Assembly (NCBI GenBank): GCA_021809235.1 | Contig: JAKBAG010000200.1 | Coordinates: forward strand, 1 to 5,495 | Direction of reading: 5' to 3' | Origin: Acidobacteriota bacterium | GTDB taxonomy: Bacteria > Acidobacteriota > Terriglobia > Terriglobales > Acidobacteriaceae | DNA length: 5,495 nucleotides | Shown here: piece after piece, positions 1 through 5,495 of the stretch | Position numbering within the stretch: the first letter of the stretch is position 1 | How the letters are laid out: each line of letters begins with the position of its first letter | Position numbers and translations under genes: made by a program | The notes under the pieces: model-generated | The model's database searches: none | Told to the model about the DNA's origin: nothing | The model's input: only the letters and a program-made list of their open reading frames with translations

Positions 1-18
1 TCGATGCCTACGATCGCT

Positions 19-1263
19 CTATTCGGAGCCGATGCGAACCCCACGACTTTCCCGTCCCAGTGCCGTGACTGCCGCCAGCGCAACTCCGGCCAGCACCACC
101 GTACCGGCCAGTACAGGACGATAGCTGCCCCATCTCTCAGCAAGATGCGTCTGGATGACCAGATTGCGCGAGGTGAGCAGGTTACCCAGCTGGTAGGCAA
201 CCCCCGGCAGCACAGCGCGAACTGCAGCCGGCGACAGTTCCGTCAGGTACGCCGGAACCACACCCCAGGCTCCCTGCACCATGAATTGCATCAGAAAGGC
301 TCCTGCGCCCAGCGCAAGAGCAGAGTGGCCATAAGCAAACAGCGGCACCACGGGAATCGCCAGCAAGGCCGCAGCAATGATCGCGCGGCGACGCCCCCAT
401 CGCTCACTCAGGCTGCCGAAGACCATGCCTCCGGCAAGTGAACCCACGTTATAGACCACTCCAATCACGCCGACTGCGGCGGCGGTAAATCCGACGCCCT
501 TGAGCAGAAACGTGGGGTAAATATCCTGCGTTCCGTGGGAAAAGCTGGTAAAGGCCGTCATCAGCACAACAAGAAACAGAAAGATGGGCAGGTGACCACG
601 CAAGGCCAGCATCCGCTCCCGCCAACTCTCCCCTTCGCGGCACTTTGCAGCCAGCCGCCTTCTGCGCTCTTCCCACACCGGCGACTCGCTCACTCCACGC
701 AGTACAAACGGAACCAGCAGCACCGGGACCGCACCCAGAGCAAATAATCCACGCCAGCCCAACCAACGGAAGCCCACGCCAAAGGCAGCCGCAGCCAGCA
801 GATAGCCGATTGCGTAGCCCTCCTGCAAGACACCGGAGAAAAATCCTCGCCCTTCGCTCGGCAATGTCTCAAATGCCAGCGCCGCACCCACGCCCCAGAC
901 ACCCCCCATGGCCACACCAAAGACAGCACGCAACACCAACAATGCATGCAGCGACGGTGCAAACGCACATCCCAACTCCGCCACCGAGTAACAAAGAATA
1001 TTGGCCACCAGTGTCGGCTTCCGTCCCCAGCGATCCGCAGCGGCACCAAACAACAGGGCGCCCACCGGTCGCAACGCCAACGTCAGGAAAACAGCCTCAG
1101 CCACCCCGCCCACATCCACGCGGAAGCTGCTGGCAATGGCCGGCATACAGAAGATCAGGAGAAAAAAATCCAGCGCGTCCAGTGTCCAGCTCAGCATCGC
1201 GGCCAGAAAGGCATTCCGTTGCCCGCGCGTCCACGTGCTCCAGGGCTTGGCTTTGTCCGGCAT
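19..1263 (-). CDS. MFS transporter, SHS (sialate/lactate, Jen1-like) type monocarboxylate carrier
   Basis: This is a 414-residue inner-membrane carrier of the major facilitator superfamily, with about 12 hydrophobic segments in two halves around a basic central loop (about residues 198-223). Counting from ATG 1263, WTLDALDFF lies at 26-34 in the first helix, and the loop 2-3 motif GAAADRWGRK at 73-82 is repeated in weaker form in the second half (GSLSERWGRR, about 283-292). The stretch TSFSHGTQDIYPT at 239-251 matches the Jen1/lactate-permease signature NxxS/THxS/TQDxxxT except that the first Asn is Thr. This points to proton-coupled uptake of a small carboxylate such as lactate or pyruvate; sialic acid or another acid remains possible. 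The frame stays open to a GTG at 1311 and another ATG at 1275. None of the three starts has a strong ribosome site, and 1263 is chosen because family N-termini are short. The gene is divergent from the YceI gene and may share its regulatory region. Confidence 0.88.
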   Translation of the reverse strand: MPDKAKPWSTWTRGQRNAFLAAMLSWTLDALDFFLLIFCMPAIASSFRVDVGGVAEAVFLTLALRPVGALLFGAAADRWGRKPTLVANILCYSVAELGCAFAPSLHALLVLRAVFGVAMGGVWGVGAALAFETLPSEGRGFFSGVLQEGYAIGYLLAAAAFGVGFRWLGWRGLFALGAVPVLLVPFVLRGVSESPVWEERRRRLAAKCREGESWRERMLALRGHLPIFLFLVVLMTAFTSFSHGTQDIYPTFLLKGVGFTAAAVGVIGVVYNVGSLAGGMVFGSLSERWGRRRAIIAAALLAIPVVPLFAYGHSALALGAGAFLMQFMVQGAWGVVPAYLTELSPAAVRAVLPGVAYQLGNLLTSRNLVIQTHLAERWGSYRPVLAGTVVLAGVALAAVTALGRESRGVRIGSE

Positions 1264-1355
1264 AGCCCGGAGCATATCAGACGCCCGTGCTTCCCCGCCC
1301 ACCGGTCGCACTCACCAGAAGCGACTTCCCATCGGAAATCCGCCGAAAAGATATT

Positions 1356-1373
1356 TATTTGTTGCAACGACTA
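1356..1373. promoter_or_regulatory. Imperfect palindrome, candidate operator (MarR-type) in the divergent promoter region
   Basis: The 18-bp sequence TATTTGTTGCAACGACTA has a perfect 8-bp core, GTTGCAAC (1361-1368), and pairs at 14 of 18 positions about its centre. It sits in the AT-rich part of the region between the divergent MFS and YceI genes, roughly 93 bp from each start codon. Its size and symmetry suit a dimeric winged-helix regulator, and a MarR-family gene lies just downstream of the YceI gene. TTGCAA within it could also act as a weak -35 element for the plus strand, but no convincing -10 is seen at the right spacing. Assignment to the MarR protein is inference. Confidence 0.4.
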
Positions 1374-1465
1374 CTTTGCTCCATGCATCCTATCCTCAGA
1401 CGATTCCTGCTCTTCCCTATCCGGGACCGGGAATCGCATCTCCGGTTTGAATCGAAAGGAAGCAC

Positions 1466-2041
1466 ATGAAACGCAGCCTCTCCGCCGCCCTGGCTCTGGT
1501 CCTTGCCGCACCCCTGGCTCTTGCCCAAACCACCACCTGGAAGTCCGATCCGGTCCACTCGGAAGTGGATTTCTCCATCAAGCATATGTCCCTGACCAAT
1601 GTCCACGGACGCTTCGGTGCCGTCAATGCCACCGTTGTCTATGACGCTGCCGATATCTCCAAGTCCACCGTCAACGCGACCATTGACGTTGCAGGCGTAG
1701 ATACTGGCGAAGCTGCTCGCGACAACCATCTGAAGACCGATGCCTTCTTCGATGTCAGCAAGTACACCACCGCCACCTTCCAGAGCACCAAGGTCGTCAA
1801 GTCCGCCAATGGCATGATGGTCACAGGCAACCTCACTCTGCGCGGCATCACCAAGCCGGTTGTGCTCAATGTCGTGGGACCGACGGCTCCAGTGACCGGT
1901 ATGGACAAGAAGCAGCACGTCGGCTTCTCGGCAACCACAACGATTCGCCGTCAGGACTGGGGGATTGGCACAAGCTTCCCGTCAGCCATTCTCGGCGACA
2001 ACGTTTCGATCGAAATCGATCTCGACGTCGCCAAGCAGTAA
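1466..2041 (+). CDS. Secreted YceI-family (polyisoprenoid-binding-like) protein
   Basis: This 191-residue protein is complete and of normal length for the YceI family, which are periplasmic lipocalin-like beta-barrels that bind long isoprenoid lipids such as ubiquinone chains; the physiological role is usually unknown. Residues 1-20 form a signal peptide (MKR, hydrophobic core, ALA then Gln21), so export by Sec and cleavage after Ala20 are expected. Family motifs appear in order: TWKSDPVHSEVDFSIKHM near the mature N-terminus, HGRFG, HLKTDAFFDVSKYTTATF, GNLTLRGITKPV, the late RRQDWGI and the closing ILGDNVSIEIDLDV. AAAGGA (1455-1460) lies 5 nt before the ATG, which fixes the start. A MarR-family gene follows in the same direction after 158 bp and a hairpin. 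Lipid ligand and link to the divergent carrier are not visible from sequence. Confidence 0.95.
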   Translation: MKRSLSAALALVLAAPLALAQTTTWKSDPVHSEVDFSIKHMSLTNVHGRFGAVNATVVYDAADISKSTVNATIDVAGVDTGEAARDNHLKTDAFFDVSKYTTATFQSTKVVKSANGMMVTGNLTLRGITKPVVLNVVGPTAPVTGMDKKQHVGFSATTTIRRQDWGIGTSFPSAILGDNVSIEIDLDVAKQ

Positions 2042-2046
2042 CTCCC

Positions 2047-2079
2047 ATACTGCCGGGCGGAAATATCGCCCGGCAGTAT
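2047..2079 (+). terminator. Strong hairpin after the YceI gene, probable terminator without a U-tract
   Basis: A perfect 13-bp inverted repeat (ATACTGCCGGGCG at 2047-2059 and its complement at 2067-2079) encloses a 7-nt loop, starting 5 nt after the YceI stop codon. Position and GC-rich stem suggest transcription termination or mRNA 3'-end protection. No T-run follows on either strand, so it is not a classical intrinsic terminator. Read-through into the MarR gene is possible. Confidence 0.6.
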
Positions 2080-2199
2080 CAGCCCTGCTGCGAGGCTCCG
2101 CTTCCTTGGTCGGAATTTGAGTCTCCCGGCTAACCCATTTTCGCTGCGGATCGTCGAGCACCTCCATCCGTCCGGAAAAGGCAAGCTCAGGATCTTCCG

Positions 2200-2679
2200 A
2201 TGTGTACACGAGAAACGCCTCCCACAACTCGCTATCCGAATCCCCAAACCGAGTTGTTCCTGCGGCTTCTCCGCGTCTCCGATCAACTGGACCGTGCCTT
2301 TCATCAGTTATTGCGACCGTTTGGTCTTACCCATCCCCAGTACAACGTGCTGCGCATTCTGCGTGGAGCCGGACCGTCCGGGCTTACCTGCTCGTCCATT
2401 GGCCGTAGCATGATCACATCCGTGCCGGACATCACGCGCCTGCTGGCACGCCTTCACTCCCGTAAACTGGTGCAACAGCATCGGGATGCCGCCGACCGCC
2501 GCGTCGTCTGGACCTGCATCACACTCCAGGGACTGGAACTGCTGCAGTCGCTGGATCCAATCGTGCTGGAGGCACCACGGCGACTGCTGAGTTCCCTCAG
2601 CGCGCAGCAGATGCAGGAATTGAATCAGCTTTTGCAGAGGATTGTGATGCCTGCGAGTCCTGCATGCGACCAGAAGTGA
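2200..2679 (+). CDS. MarR-family winged-helix transcriptional regulator
   Basis: This 159-residue protein is of typical MarR length, expected to be a cytoplasmic homodimer that binds a palindromic operator and is usually released by a small ligand or oxidation. After a short polar N-terminus, a dimerisation helix (about 18-40) leads to LTHPQYNVLRILR (43-55), a helix-turn-helix at about 60-86, and a wing with D96AADRR101, the usual DxxDRR-type signature. A C-terminal helix (about 125-150) completes the dimer domain. The ATG at 2200 is preceded by AGGA (2189-2192) with 7 nt spacing. Cys residues at 2, 64, 106 and near the C-terminus exist, but no known redox pattern was recognised. Being downstream of and co-oriented with the YceI gene suggests it regulates that gene or itself. 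No copy of the GTTGCAAC core lies directly in front of it, so autoregulation would go through the yceI promoter. Converges with the regulator on the minus strand. Confidence 0.92.
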   Translation: MCTRETPPTTRYPNPQTELFLRLLRVSDQLDRAFHQLLRPFGLTHPQYNVLRILRGAGPSGLTCSSIGRSMITSVPDITRLLARLHSRKLVQQHRDAADRRVVWTCITLQGLELLQSLDPIVLEAPRRLLSSLSAQQMQELNQLLQRIVMPASPACDQK

Positions 2680-2828
2680 CCATTTCCTATCGCAACAGGT
2701 CCAAATCCGAAATATGTATCTATGAAACCAGACCGCTTGGCAACGGTTAGCAAGAGCAAAAGTCGACTACGGCAAGCCCACCGAAGCTATCAACAGTTCC
2801 TTGAGGAACCAGATGAAGAGGAACCAGG
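2680..2828. other. Convergent intergenic region with a short direct repeat and small hairpin
   Basis: These 149 bp separate the converging MarR and NarL-type genes. GAGGAACCAG occurs twice (2803-2812 and 2818-2827), 15 bp apart, and GTTCC/GGAAC around 2796-2809 can form a 5-bp stem with a 4-nt loop. On the minus strand this hairpin comes shortly after the stop codon of the NarL-type gene, but there is no U-tract. No convincing gene, RNA or promoter was found here. Confidence 0.35.
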
Positions 2829-3569
2829 CTAAATGGATGTGCTTCGCGTCTCGCTGGCATCCTCATTCGGAATTATTTTATTGTGCAGACAGTAAAGGGC
2901 CAGTTCCAGACGGTCCGAGACACCGAGCTTGTCATAGATTTTTCGTAGATAATTCTTCACCACCTGGTCGGAGGTTCCCAGCATATAGGCAATCTCTTTA
3001 TTTCGCTTGCCCTGCGTGATTCCCGTGATGATCGTGATCTCCTTGGCAGTCAGCTTGGTTTGTGACTTCGGATGCACGAGCGACTGGGCCTGCGAGCGAT
3101 AGGCTTCAATTACGAGGTTGACGGACTGATTGTCGATCCATGTTTCCCCATGGGCAATCTTGCGCACACACTTGACCAGCAGATCGGGAGAGATAGCACG
3201 GGAAATCACGCCACGCACCCCGCGTCGATACATCTCCACTGTTCCCTGTTCGTCGGACTGGGAGGCCTGCACAATAATCTTCAACTCAGGGGCAATCTGC
3301 AACAGCCTGGGAATGGCATCGGTTGTGCCCGTCAGCAGACCTGCTTCCATCAGCAACACGTCGCTGGGAAAACGCTCCGCCGCAGCATAAAGATTTTCCA
3401 TCGTATCTGCCTGGGCAACCACACGCAGATCATCTTCCAAGGCAAATATCTTGCGGATTCCCACGCGATAAATCGCTTGGGAATCCGCAAGAATGATACG
3501 AATTGCATTCGGATTCGCTCCGGCACTCTCTTCCGGCTCGACTCTTTCGTCTTTCTTCTTTGCTGTCAT
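2829..3569 (-). CDS. NarL/LuxR-type DNA-binding regulator with a degenerate receiver domain
   Basis: This 246-residue protein has a charged N-terminal tail (1-20), a receiver-like domain (about 23-140) and a GerE/LuxR-type helix-turn-helix (about 173-230, LTAKEITIITGITQGKRNKEIA, then VVKNYLRKIYDKLGV). By alignment to NarL-type receivers, the usual acidic pair is Asp29-Ser30, the phosphoacceptor Asp is Glu75 (DVLLMEAGL), the switch Thr is Ala102 and the conserved Lys is Arg124. Phosphorylation is therefore unlikely, and Glu75 could mimic the phosphorylated state. It should act as a DNA-binding transcription factor whose targets are unknown. The ATG at 3567-3569 is chosen because it lies 28 nt after the stop of the PilZ gene with a GGGG ribosome-site-like stretch; a longer frame to 3665 would overlap that gene by 68 bp. 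It is probably co-transcribed with the PilZ gene, with no adjacent histidine kinase in the window. Confidence 0.9.
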   Translation of the reverse strand: MTAKKKDERVEPEESAGANPNAIRIILADSQAIYRVGIRKIFALEDDLRVVAQADTMENLYAAAERFPSDVLLMEAGLLTGTTDAIPRLLQIAPELKIIVQASQSDEQGTVEMYRRGVRGVISRAISPDLLVKCVRKIAHGETWIDNQSVNLVIEAYRSQAQSLVHPKSQTKLTAKEITIITGITQGKRNKEIAYMLGTSDQVVKNYLRKIYDKLGVSDRLELALYCLHNKIIPNEDASETRSTSI

Positions 3570-3597
3570 TGTCTGCCCCGTCACCTGACTCTCCACA

Positions 3598-3957
3598 TTA
3601 GGGTTCGGAAAACTGATACGCATCAATTGTGGCTGCCACTTGAAACGCATCGTCCACGGCCTCACAGCGAACCACGCGCCCTTCGCAGGTCACAAGAACA
3701 TCCTTCGTTGTCCCCAGTACTTCGCCTTGCAACTTCAGCCGGAATCGAATTTCCTGGCCTGGCATCACACGTTCAGCGACCCAGAGGGATATTCCATTTG
3801 CCGATACATTCTCCGTCTTCGCCTCTAACTCTCGCCCATCCACAATCAGAATGACGGAAAGCTGCAACGGAAAGCGTACCGCCGATCGCACGCCCGGACT
3901 TTTATCCGGTTGCGCAATCTTCAATACATCCTTGAACCACGGTTTTGATTCGTCCAT
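3598..3957 (-). CDS. Single-domain PilZ protein, predicted cyclic-di-GMP receptor
   Basis: This 119-residue cytoplasmic protein is essentially one PilZ domain with a short N-terminal extension. Both ligand motifs are intact: the RxxxR arm at Arg24-SAV-Arg28, followed by the strand FPLQLSVIL, and the NxSxxG motif at Asn50-Val-Ser52-Ala-Asn-Gly55. Later strands (PGQEIRFRLKL, VTCEGRVVRCE, AATID) complete the beta-barrel. Known proteins with these residues bind cyclic-di-GMP and pass the signal to a partner, often in motility, exopolysaccharide or secretion control. ATG 3957 is preferred over an upstream ATG at 4074 because the extra 39 residues look non-coding and AT-rich; GGCGGGA lies just upstream of 3957. 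It is the first gene of a probable two-gene operon with the NarL-type regulator. Confidence 0.88.
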   Translation of the reverse strand: MDESKPWFKDVLKIAQPDKSPGVRSAVRFPLQLSVILIVDGRELEAKTENVSANGISLWVAERVMPGQEIRFRLKLQGEVLGTTKDVLVTCEGRVVRCEAVDDAFQVAATIDAYQFSEP

Positions 3958-4091
3958 AGAATCCCGCCAGCGCCTCTCTGGAGACACTGTATCGAACCCT
4001 TTGGGTACTGCGAGAAAACCAAAGTTTCTGCAGCAACCCAAAAGTACTGTATCCAAGGTACCGAAAACAATCATCCTTTTGGGGTATTTGC
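3958..4091 (-). promoter_or_regulatory. AT-rich leader/promoter region of the PilZ-regulator operon with repeated GTAC motifs
   Basis: This 134-bp region between the ATP-grasp-like gene and the PilZ gene is clearly more AT-rich than the flanking genes. It holds GTAC at 4005, 4044 and 4058, with a fourth at 4105 inside the neighbouring gene. ACTGTATC occurs at 3986-3993 and 4046-4053, exactly 60 bp apart, and AAGTTTCTGC at 4022-4031 recurs at 4116-4125. These features suit a promoter with regulator sites, but no sigma-70, sigma-28 or sigma-54 promoter could be placed with confidence. Confidence 0.4.
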
Positions 4092-4103
4092 CTACCGAAA
4101 AGG
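4075..4103. terminator. Hairpin overlapping the stop of the ATP-grasp-like gene, weak terminator candidate
   Basis: CCTTTTGGG at 4075-4083 can pair with CCGAAAAGG at 4095-4103 (9 positions, one mismatch) around an 11-nt loop that includes the stop codon of the minus-strand gene. For minus-strand transcripts the downstream sequence has only a short TTTT, so termination would be weak. On the plus strand the stem is followed after 5 nt by T6 (4109-4114), a better U-tract, which would stop antisense transcripts running into the gene. Confidence 0.3.
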
Positions 4104-5408
4104 TGTACTTTTTTCAAGTTTCTGCGCATTGCCGACCCCGAAAGCCGCCGATGCTCCCACCCACTCCATATCGCGGTTATGATCGACACCCATCATTTTC
4201 CCGCGACCCAGTCGCACCAGGCTTATCGCCGCCGTCATCTGCCCGTCGTCCGGCCACGCATAGAGTATGCGTATCTCGGCCTGCGTCATTCCCTCCGGCG
4301 TTTCCACCGTGGGCTCAAACTGCATCCGCTGCTGCACCAGATACTGACCGCGCTCGCTTGCCGGAATCGCCGACAGTTCCGCGTCCGACGGCGCGAAGAC
4401 AATCCCCTTGCCGGCAAAGGAATAGAGCGGCTTGAGCAGTAACTCCTCATACACCGCTCCTGCCTCCCGCCGCTCCGGAAGCCACACTCCGGACTCGCGC
4501 AGCGCTTCGTAGCCTGGACCGGCCAGAAAATCCTCAAGGAAAGCTGCAGGCGGAACGCAGGGATGCGCTTTGACGTCTCCGCCCAACGATCCGCTCAGCC
4601 ACGGCAGCGCAAACTTACTCACGCGGAAGTACCAGTTCGGATGCCCGGCCCACTCCACATCCCACTCCGCCTCCAGGTCAAACCGCAGCCGCACACGCTT
4701 CGCCATCATCTCGTCGGCAATCGCGCGGTTATAGATGCGCCGAATCAGGACTTGGCGCCCCCTGGGATCCCGATAGGCCAGACGATTGCCGACTGCCTCC
4801 AGGCGCGCGATGTCCACCACCGCAATGCCCAACCGTTCGGCCGTTACGCGAAAATCCGGCAGTGTCTTCTGATTCTCCGGGTCCACCTCCGTCAGCACGA
4901 CTTCGGAGGGATCGTGCGGGCCAACAATCGTCTCCCGCAACAGATTCCAATACCCCTCCTCGGTCAGGCCGCTCAAAAAGATCTCCAGATTCGGATCCAG
5001 TCCAAAGGCCCGCCGGTAGCCGGCCGCCAGTTCCGCCTGATAGCCAAACACCGAGGGAAACGCCTGCAGCTCCACCAGCTTTGGCTCCAGATCTCCCGAC
5101 CGCCCACGCACCAGGGCAAAGTCCGCCGTCATAAAGTTCGGATGCGAGAACCGGCCCTTAACCCGATATCCAGACGGAATGGCCTGCTCGGCAGCCGCAA
5201 GATAGCGTTGGCTGGCAAGCAGACGCTCGGTCAACTCTCGCCCGGTCACTGCCAGCTCTTCCAGCAAGCACGATGGGAGAAAAACAGGCGTCTCGGCTAC
5301 GCGAAAGCGAATGGGCGTCCCGCAGGTCCGTTCCAGTTCTGTCAGGAGTTCCTGATAGGCCTGCGAGCGAAAGTTCGCGAGGAATGCCCTACGAAGCTGC
5401 TCGATCAT
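4092..5408 (-). CDS. ATP-grasp-like protein of unknown substrate
   Basis: This 438-residue protein resembles conserved, uncharacterised ATP-grasp-like proteins that I recall from Bacteroidetes and Acidobacteria. Order of motifs: FMTADFAL (92-99), LVELQAFPSVFGYQ (111-124), EVDPENQKTLPDF (174-186), IRRIYNRAI (222-230), WAGHPNWYFRVSKFALPWL (253-271), LLLKPLYSFAGKGI (323-336), YLVQQ (356-360), AEIRILYAW (377-385), and VDHNRDMEWVGAS (408-420). Lys326 with the glycine-rich FAGKG would bind ATP phosphates; Glu378, Arg380 and Asn411 would suit the Mg-ATP site. An IYNR motif before the nucleotide site recalls the circularly permuted ATP-grasp group, which joins a carboxylate to an amine or thiol, but the substrate cannot be read. 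No signal peptide or membrane segment is seen. ATG 5408 has AGGGAG a few bases upstream. The final 15 residues are AT-rich and look like a non-conserved tail. Confidence 0.82.
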   Translation of the reverse strand: MIEQLRRAFLANFRSQAYQELLTELERTCGTPIRFRVAETPVFLPSCLLEELAVTGRELTERLLASQRYLAAAEQAIPSGYRVKGRFSHPNFMTADFALVRGRSGDLEPKLVELQAFPSVFGYQAELAAGYRRAFGLDPNLEIFLSGLTEEGYWNLLRETIVGPHDPSEVVLTEVDPENQKTLPDFRVTAERLGIAVVDIARLEAVGNRLAYRDPRGRQVLIRRIYNRAIADEMMAKRVRLRFDLEAEWDVEWAGHPNWYFRVSKFALPWLSGSLGGDVKAHPCVPPAAFLEDFLAGPGYEALRESGVWLPERREAGAVYEELLLKPLYSFAGKGIVFAPSDAELSAIPASERGQYLVQQRMQFEPTVETPEGMTQAEIRILYAWPDDGQMTAAISLVRLGRGKMMGVDHNRDMEWVGASAAFGVGNAQKLEKSTPFR

Positions 5409-5495
5409 TTGTCTCCCTCATCACCGCTTCTCCGCCGGAAAGCAGCTCCCTGCCAGAGTACCCGATGGACACCTCCGCAAGTACGCTACATGCAT
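5409..5495. other. Unresolved window edge: possible 3' end of an upstream gene
   Basis: Only 87 bp remain upstream of the ATP-grasp-like gene. On the minus strand one frame is open from the window edge to a TAG at 5389-5391, which would overlap the next gene by 20 bp (peptide ending ETNDRAAS). A second minus frame ends in TGATGA just before the ribosome site (peptide ending CFPAEKR). On the plus strand an ATG at 5459 region (MDTSAST) also stays open. None is long enough to recognise, so no gene is called. Confidence 0.25.

Noticed and set aside
645..1644. Long plus-strand open frames (645-1265 and 946-1644) antisense to the MFS gene
   Set aside because: Low-complexity Pro/Arg/His/Ser-rich translations without motifs; the minus strand gives a clear 12-helix carrier over the same bases.
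1355..1918. 187-residue minus-strand frame opposite the YceI gene
   Set aside because: Glycine-rich shadow translation opposite a clear signal-peptide YceI protein; no motif.
2734..2756. Possible stem around CTTGGCAACGGTTAGCAAG in the convergent region
   Set aside because: Only about 4 base pairs with a long loop and no U-tract; not distinguishable from chance.
3570..3665. Upstream in-frame starts that would extend the NarL-type regulator to 278 residues
   Set aside because: They would overlap the end of the PilZ gene by 68 bp, and the added residues do not match any receiver.
3072..3854. 260-residue open frame on the plus strand antisense to the NarL-type and PilZ genes
   Set aside because: It spans two well-supported minus-strand genes, has no recognisable domain and has a composition rich in His, Arg and Pro, as expected from reading the opposite strand of GC-rich genes.
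3958..4074. Upstream ATG at 4074 that would add 39 residues to the PilZ protein
   Set aside because: The added residues do not resemble a domain, the composition is AT-rich intergenic, and the AAAAGG upstream is directly adjacent to the ATG with no spacing.

Overview
The window looks like a chromosomal segment of an acidobacterium, probably from subdivision 1 (Terriglobia-like). This is an inference from moderately high GC, from the mix of families (SHS-type MFS carrier, secreted YceI protein, MarR regulator, PilZ protein, orphan NarL-type regulator, an ATP-grasp-like protein of the Acidobacteria/Bacteroidetes type) and from general protein style. No rRNA, tRNA, insertion sequence, CRISPR array or phage gene was seen.

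Layout from left to right. (1) An MFS carrier on the minus strand (stop at 19-21, probable start 1263) resembles the sialate/lactate (SHS, Jen1-like) family. (2) A 154-202 bp divergent intergenic region follows and contains an imperfect palindrome centred on GTTGCAAC. (3) On the plus strand is a secreted YceI-family protein (1466-2041), then a strong 13-bp hairpin, then a MarR-family regulator (2200-2679). (4) A 149-bp convergent intergenic region follows. (5) On the minus strand, a PilZ protein (start 3957) is followed 28 nt later by a two-domain NarL/LuxR-type regulator (start 3569, stop 2829-2831); they look like a two-gene operon. (6) An AT-rich, repeat-containing stretch at about 3958-4125 lies upstream of pilZ and includes the 3' end of the next gene. 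(7) A minus-strand 438-residue ATP-grasp-like protein of unknown substrate occupies 4092-5408. (8) The last 87 bp are unresolved.

Two functional units can be proposed. The MarR regulator may control the neighbouring yceI-type gene, and possibly the divergent carrier, through the palindrome at 1356-1373. The PilZ protein keeps the residues that bind cyclic-di-GMP. Its partner regulator has a receiver domain in which the recognisable phosphorylation residues are replaced, including Asp to Glu at the phosphoacceptor site. The pair therefore looks like a signalling module in which DNA binding is not switched by phosphorylation and cyclic-di-GMP may enter through the PilZ partner. That is the most unusual signal in the window. 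All functional statements rest on motif reading by eye.
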